Source: an uncultured bacterium
GTDB lineage: Bacteria; Bacteroidota; Bacteroidia; Chitinophagales; Chitinophagaceae
Assembly: GCA_903957405.1 (NCBI GenBank)
Contig: CAJBPC010000409.1
Coordinates: forward strand, 1-8,235
Direction of reading: 5' to 3'
DNA: 8,235 nucleotides
Under the pieces are notes generated by a model. It was given only the letters and a program-made list of their open reading frames with translations. It made no database searches and was not told where the DNA came from. Each line of letters starts with the position of its first letter. Position 1 is the first letter of the stretch. Of the stretch, positions 5,792-8,235 are shown one piece after another. A program made the position numbers and the translations under genes.

Positions 5792-8172
5792 CCGATCGCG
5801 AACTGGAACACGGGCTTGTGCCAGACATCCTTCACGAACCAGCTGTACTTATTGGGACTGTAGAACTGCTCCGCCGCCGGGCTCCCGGTATTATAGGGCC
5901 CGTATCTCGGATCTTTCAGCGGAAAACCAAGGTCGAACCTCAGCAGGAAATAGCTGAAGTCCACCCGGAGTCCGAATCCTGAAGCGACGGCAAGGTCCTT
6001 GTAGAATCGGTTCATGGTCAGGTCGGCTCTCGGCAGCTGTCCTGAGAGATCATTCCTGAACCAGATATTCCCGATATCGGTGAAGACGGCACCCCGCATC
6101 CAGAATCCGTAGAAAGGGAAGAGGTTGAAACGGTATTCGACATTGCCCTCGAGGTGTATGTCGGCATACTTGTCGCTGAATCTTCCATCAAGGGTCGTAT
6201 CAAAACTGATATTGGATCCGATGCCGAGTTTTCGGATCTGCCACCCCCTCATGCTGTTGGGGCCGCCTGCAGCATAGCTCTTGAAGAAAGGCATCGTCAC
6301 CTCTCCCTTGCGGCTCAGGGTTCCGATGGCATGGCCGTATCCGCCAAATACCCTGAAGTGCAGGCTGGATTTCTTGTAGTTGATGATATGCCTGAAGTCA
6401 GCGTCGAACTTGATGAACCGGTATAAAGTACCAAGAGATTTTCCTTTGGCTGTCTGCCCCCGTAAAATCGAACCGACCAGCACCCCCGATTCCTCCGCAT
6501 AGAGGCGCAGCAGGTTGGTCTTCTTTTTGGAATACGGATTGAAGTTATGGTTGTAACTGATGTTCGCACCGATGATCAGACCGTTGTTGTAGGTGTACAT
6601 CAGCAAGGGGAAATCCGTGATGGCTTCCTTGAACAAGCTGTCAGGTTTGAAAAGGGTGAATTCGAAATTGAAAGGTTTGAACTGCCAGGTGGTGTTCTGG
6701 TTGGATTTCCACTCATATCCGAGGAAGGTATTGAAGGCCCTCAGCTGGAAATACTTGAAACGGTCGATATAGGACACGTCTGCGGATATGATGGTCCTGG
6801 CGTTGGTGAATCGTCTTTCGAAAGATTCGCCGAAAGGGGTCTCCATCCACGGGATGGTGAGTCGGTTGGTGAGTGTCACTTCTCCTGACAGGATCTTCTC
6901 GAAATTATTGAACTCGATGCCTGTCCGCAGGTTGTTCTCCAGCTGGATGGCTCTTTTAGCAATGTTCCGGTTCCTGAGCGTGAAATTCACCGCCAGTCCC
7001 ACTCGTCCGCTGCCGACCTGGACGACCTGGGTGTTGTTGATGATGGAGCTGCCCTCGAGGTCGACACTGAAAAACTGCTTTTTAGCCGGGAGGAGTCGGA
7101 GCAAATAGTTGATCTTTCCCGTGCTGTCGATATTTTCTGAGACGATGTTGATGTTCTGCCAAGCGCCGAGGCGATTGAAATTATTGAGTGTCTGGCTGTA
7201 TTTGTCACGGGTGTACACATCTCCTGGCTTGAAATTGATCTGGCGGGCGAGGAATGCCGGATCGAACCTTTGTTGGCGGGAGATGATGCGGATCCCATCC
7301 ACCACCACGCCCGATGTTGTATCCGAGAACGATGGTGCCATGTCCGCCTCCGGATCGCTGTAGGTGGTGAAGCTCCCGATGGTGAACGGCTTCAAGTGTG
7401 TGGAATCCCTTATGTTGTTGAGCCGGATATAGATGTCCACCTTGGGCTTATCGAAATTGGCATTCAGCTGCGCCAGTTTCTGAATGTACTCGAACGGGTC
7501 AAGTGTCGGGTCAATGAGCTCGGAATAGCTGGAATCCGCCTCTACCACAATGTCTTCACGGGTGAACTTATGAAATCCGTTGTTCTGGAAGATGCTCACC
7601 AACCGGTTCAATTCCTGGTCGACAATGCCGTTCTCAAATGGTTCGCCCTTGCGGAGCAGACTTTCAGATCTTGACGTCACTGCCAGGAACTGGAGTAAAT
7701 CATCCGAGATATTGTAAGCCACACTGTCGATGGTGAACAACCTGCCGGCCTCCACCTGATACGTTACGGTGACGCGCTGTTGGTTTTTAACTTTTTTAAG
7801 CGATGAATCCGCCGAGATCGTACTACTCTTGTATCCCATGCTGCTCATGAGGTACTGCATGTTCCGCAGCGATTGCAGGACGGCCACGGAATCATACGGG
7901 AGCGGACGGGCCATGACCGGGACGGGGATGAACCACGGGAATTTAGGCCAGGGGATCTTGGAAACCTTGTTGACCATCACGCTGTCCTCTATCTGGCCCT
8001 CCAGTCTCTCGCGGATATCGTTTTGTTTTTCCTTATTGGCGACTCCCCTTAATTTTACAATATTCGCGTACATGAACGGGACACCCGGATCGTATTTTTT
8101 TACGATGGTACAGGAAAAAAGGAAGGCCATGGTCAGCAGCGAGATCGAGATCCAAAAGTGGGCTTTCTTCAT
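5779..8172 (-). CDS. tamL: TamL-type BamA/TamA-family outer membrane lipoprotein
   Basis: This 797-residue protein begins with a lipoprotein signal peptide: basic MKK, a hydrophobic core and the lipobox LFSC with the lipidated cysteine at C21. Residues 22-66 (KKYDPGVPFMYANI, then LEGQIEDS) and the RPLPYD...LMSSMGYKSSTI segment (89-120) match the N-terminal pattern of Bacteroidota TamL. POTRA-like units follow at about 144-256 and 262-360, the last with FKPGDVYTRDKYSQTLNNFNRLGAW (seen in two halves around 314-338). From about 367 (FFSVDLEG) to the end is an Omp85 (surface antigen D15) beta-barrel, with the loop-6 motif MRGW at 641-644 and a C-terminal GYPF ending in phenylalanine, as expected for Bam-recognised barrels. 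TamL is thought to work with the inner-membrane protein TamB in envelope assembly or lipid transport; no tamB is visible here. BamA is less likely because of the lipobox and N-terminal pattern. Confidence 0.9.
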   Translation of the reverse strand: MKKAHFWISISLLTMAFLFSCTIVKKYDPGVPFMYANIVKLRGVANKEKQNDIRERLEGQIEDSVMVNKVSKIPWPKFPWFIPVPVMARPLPYDSVAVLQSLRNMQYLMSSMGYKSSTISADSSLKKVKNQQRVTVTYQVEAGRLFTIDSVAYNISDDLLQFLAVTSRSESLLRKGEPFENGIVDQELNRLVSIFQNNGFHKFTREDIVVEADSSYSELIDPTLDPFEYIQKLAQLNANFDKPKVDIYIRLNNIRDSTHLKPFTIGSFTTYSDPEADMAPSFSDTTSGVVVDGIRIISRQQRFDPAFLARQINFKPGDVYTRDKYSQTLNNFNRLGAWQNINIVSENIDSTGKINYLLRLLPAKKQFFSVDLEGSSIINNTQVVQVGSGRVGLAVNFTLRNRNIAKRAIQLENNLRTGIEFNNFEKILSGEVTLTNRLTIPWMETPFGESFERRFTNARTIISADVSYIDRFKYFQLRAFNTFLGYEWKSNQNTTWQFKPFNFEFTLFKPDSLFKEAITDFPLLMYTYNNGLIIGANISYNHNFNPYSKKKTNLLRLYAEESGVLVGSILRGQTAKGKSLGTLYRFIKFDADFRHIINYKKSSLHFRVFGGYGHAIGTLSRKGEVTMPFFKSYAAGGPNSMRGWQIRKLGIGSNISFDTTLDGRFSDKYADIHLEGNVEYRFNLFPFYGFWMRGAVFTDIGNIWFRNDLSGQLPRADLTMNRFYKDLAVASGFGLRVDFSYFLLRFDLGFPLKDPRYGPYNTGSPAAEQFYSPNKYSWFVKDVWHKPVFQFAIGYPF

Positions 8173-8225
8173 GTACTGGCGGGTGCTTAAAAAAACGAAA
8201 TCACTATGCTTCAGCGATCAAGGCT

Positions 8226-8233
8226 CAAATATA
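8226..8233 (-). promoter_or_regulatory. Candidate -7 promoter element for tamL
   Basis: On the minus strand the bases read TATATTTG, an exact TAnnTTTG match, inside an AT-rich run at the window edge. It lies about 54 bases upstream of the tamL ATG at 8172 and would give a leader of roughly 45-50 bases. The -33 element would lie outside the window. The leader (8173-8225) contains a T-rich run but no clear Shine-Dalgarno sequence, which is normal in this phylum. Confidence 0.5.
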
Positions 8234-8235
8234 TA

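Noticed and set aside
5773..5800. Inverted repeat at the truB/tamL junction as a bidirectional terminator
   Set aside because: The stem is only seven pairs with a bulge, the loop is 13 bases, and neither side has a T-tract; the bases are also coding on both strands.

Overview
This window reads as an ordinary chromosomal segment from a member of the Bacteroidota, most likely the Chitinophagaceae or a close relative. Three things point there. The first block has a gene order typical of that phylum (DUF4129, DUF4350, MoxR ATPase, DUF58). The last gene encodes a TamL-type Omp85 lipoprotein, a form characteristic of the phylum. The intergenic regions carry Bacteroidota-type -7 promoter elements (TAnnTTTG). 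The GC content is moderate, by eye about half. I saw no mobile element, CRISPR array, tRNA or rRNA gene. Genes are packed almost without gaps; no gene-free stretch reaches 300 bases.

Region 1 (1-4170, plus strand) is one tightly coupled operon of four genes: a 5'-truncated DUF4129 membrane protein, a DUF4350 membrane protein, a MoxR-family AAA+ ATPase and a DUF58 membrane protein. Successive genes overlap by 4, 4 and 1 bases. Such clusters are widespread. The ATPase is thought to act as a chaperone-like remodeler together with a DUF58/von Willebrand A-like partner at the inner membrane, but the substrate is generally unknown. The operon promoter and first genes lie upstream of the window.

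Region 2 (4193-5791) holds a divergent pair: a class I SAM-dependent methyltransferase of unknown substrate on the minus strand, and truB (tRNA pseudouridine-55 synthase) on the plus strand. They share an 81-base intergenic region in which two candidate -7 elements of opposite polarity lie only two bases apart. The truB start appears to be TTG with a very short leader.

Region 3 (5779-8235, minus strand) is tamL, encoding a lipid-anchored Omp85-family outer membrane protein with N-terminal POTRA-like repeats and a C-terminal beta-barrel. Its 3' end overlaps the 3' end of truB by 13 bases in a convergent arrangement. A perfect TAnnTTTG element sits at the right edge of the window, about 50 bases upstream of its start codon.

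I found no convincing new biological system. The least understood parts are the MoxR/DUF58/DUF4350/DUF4129 operon and the methyltransferase, both of unknown substrate.
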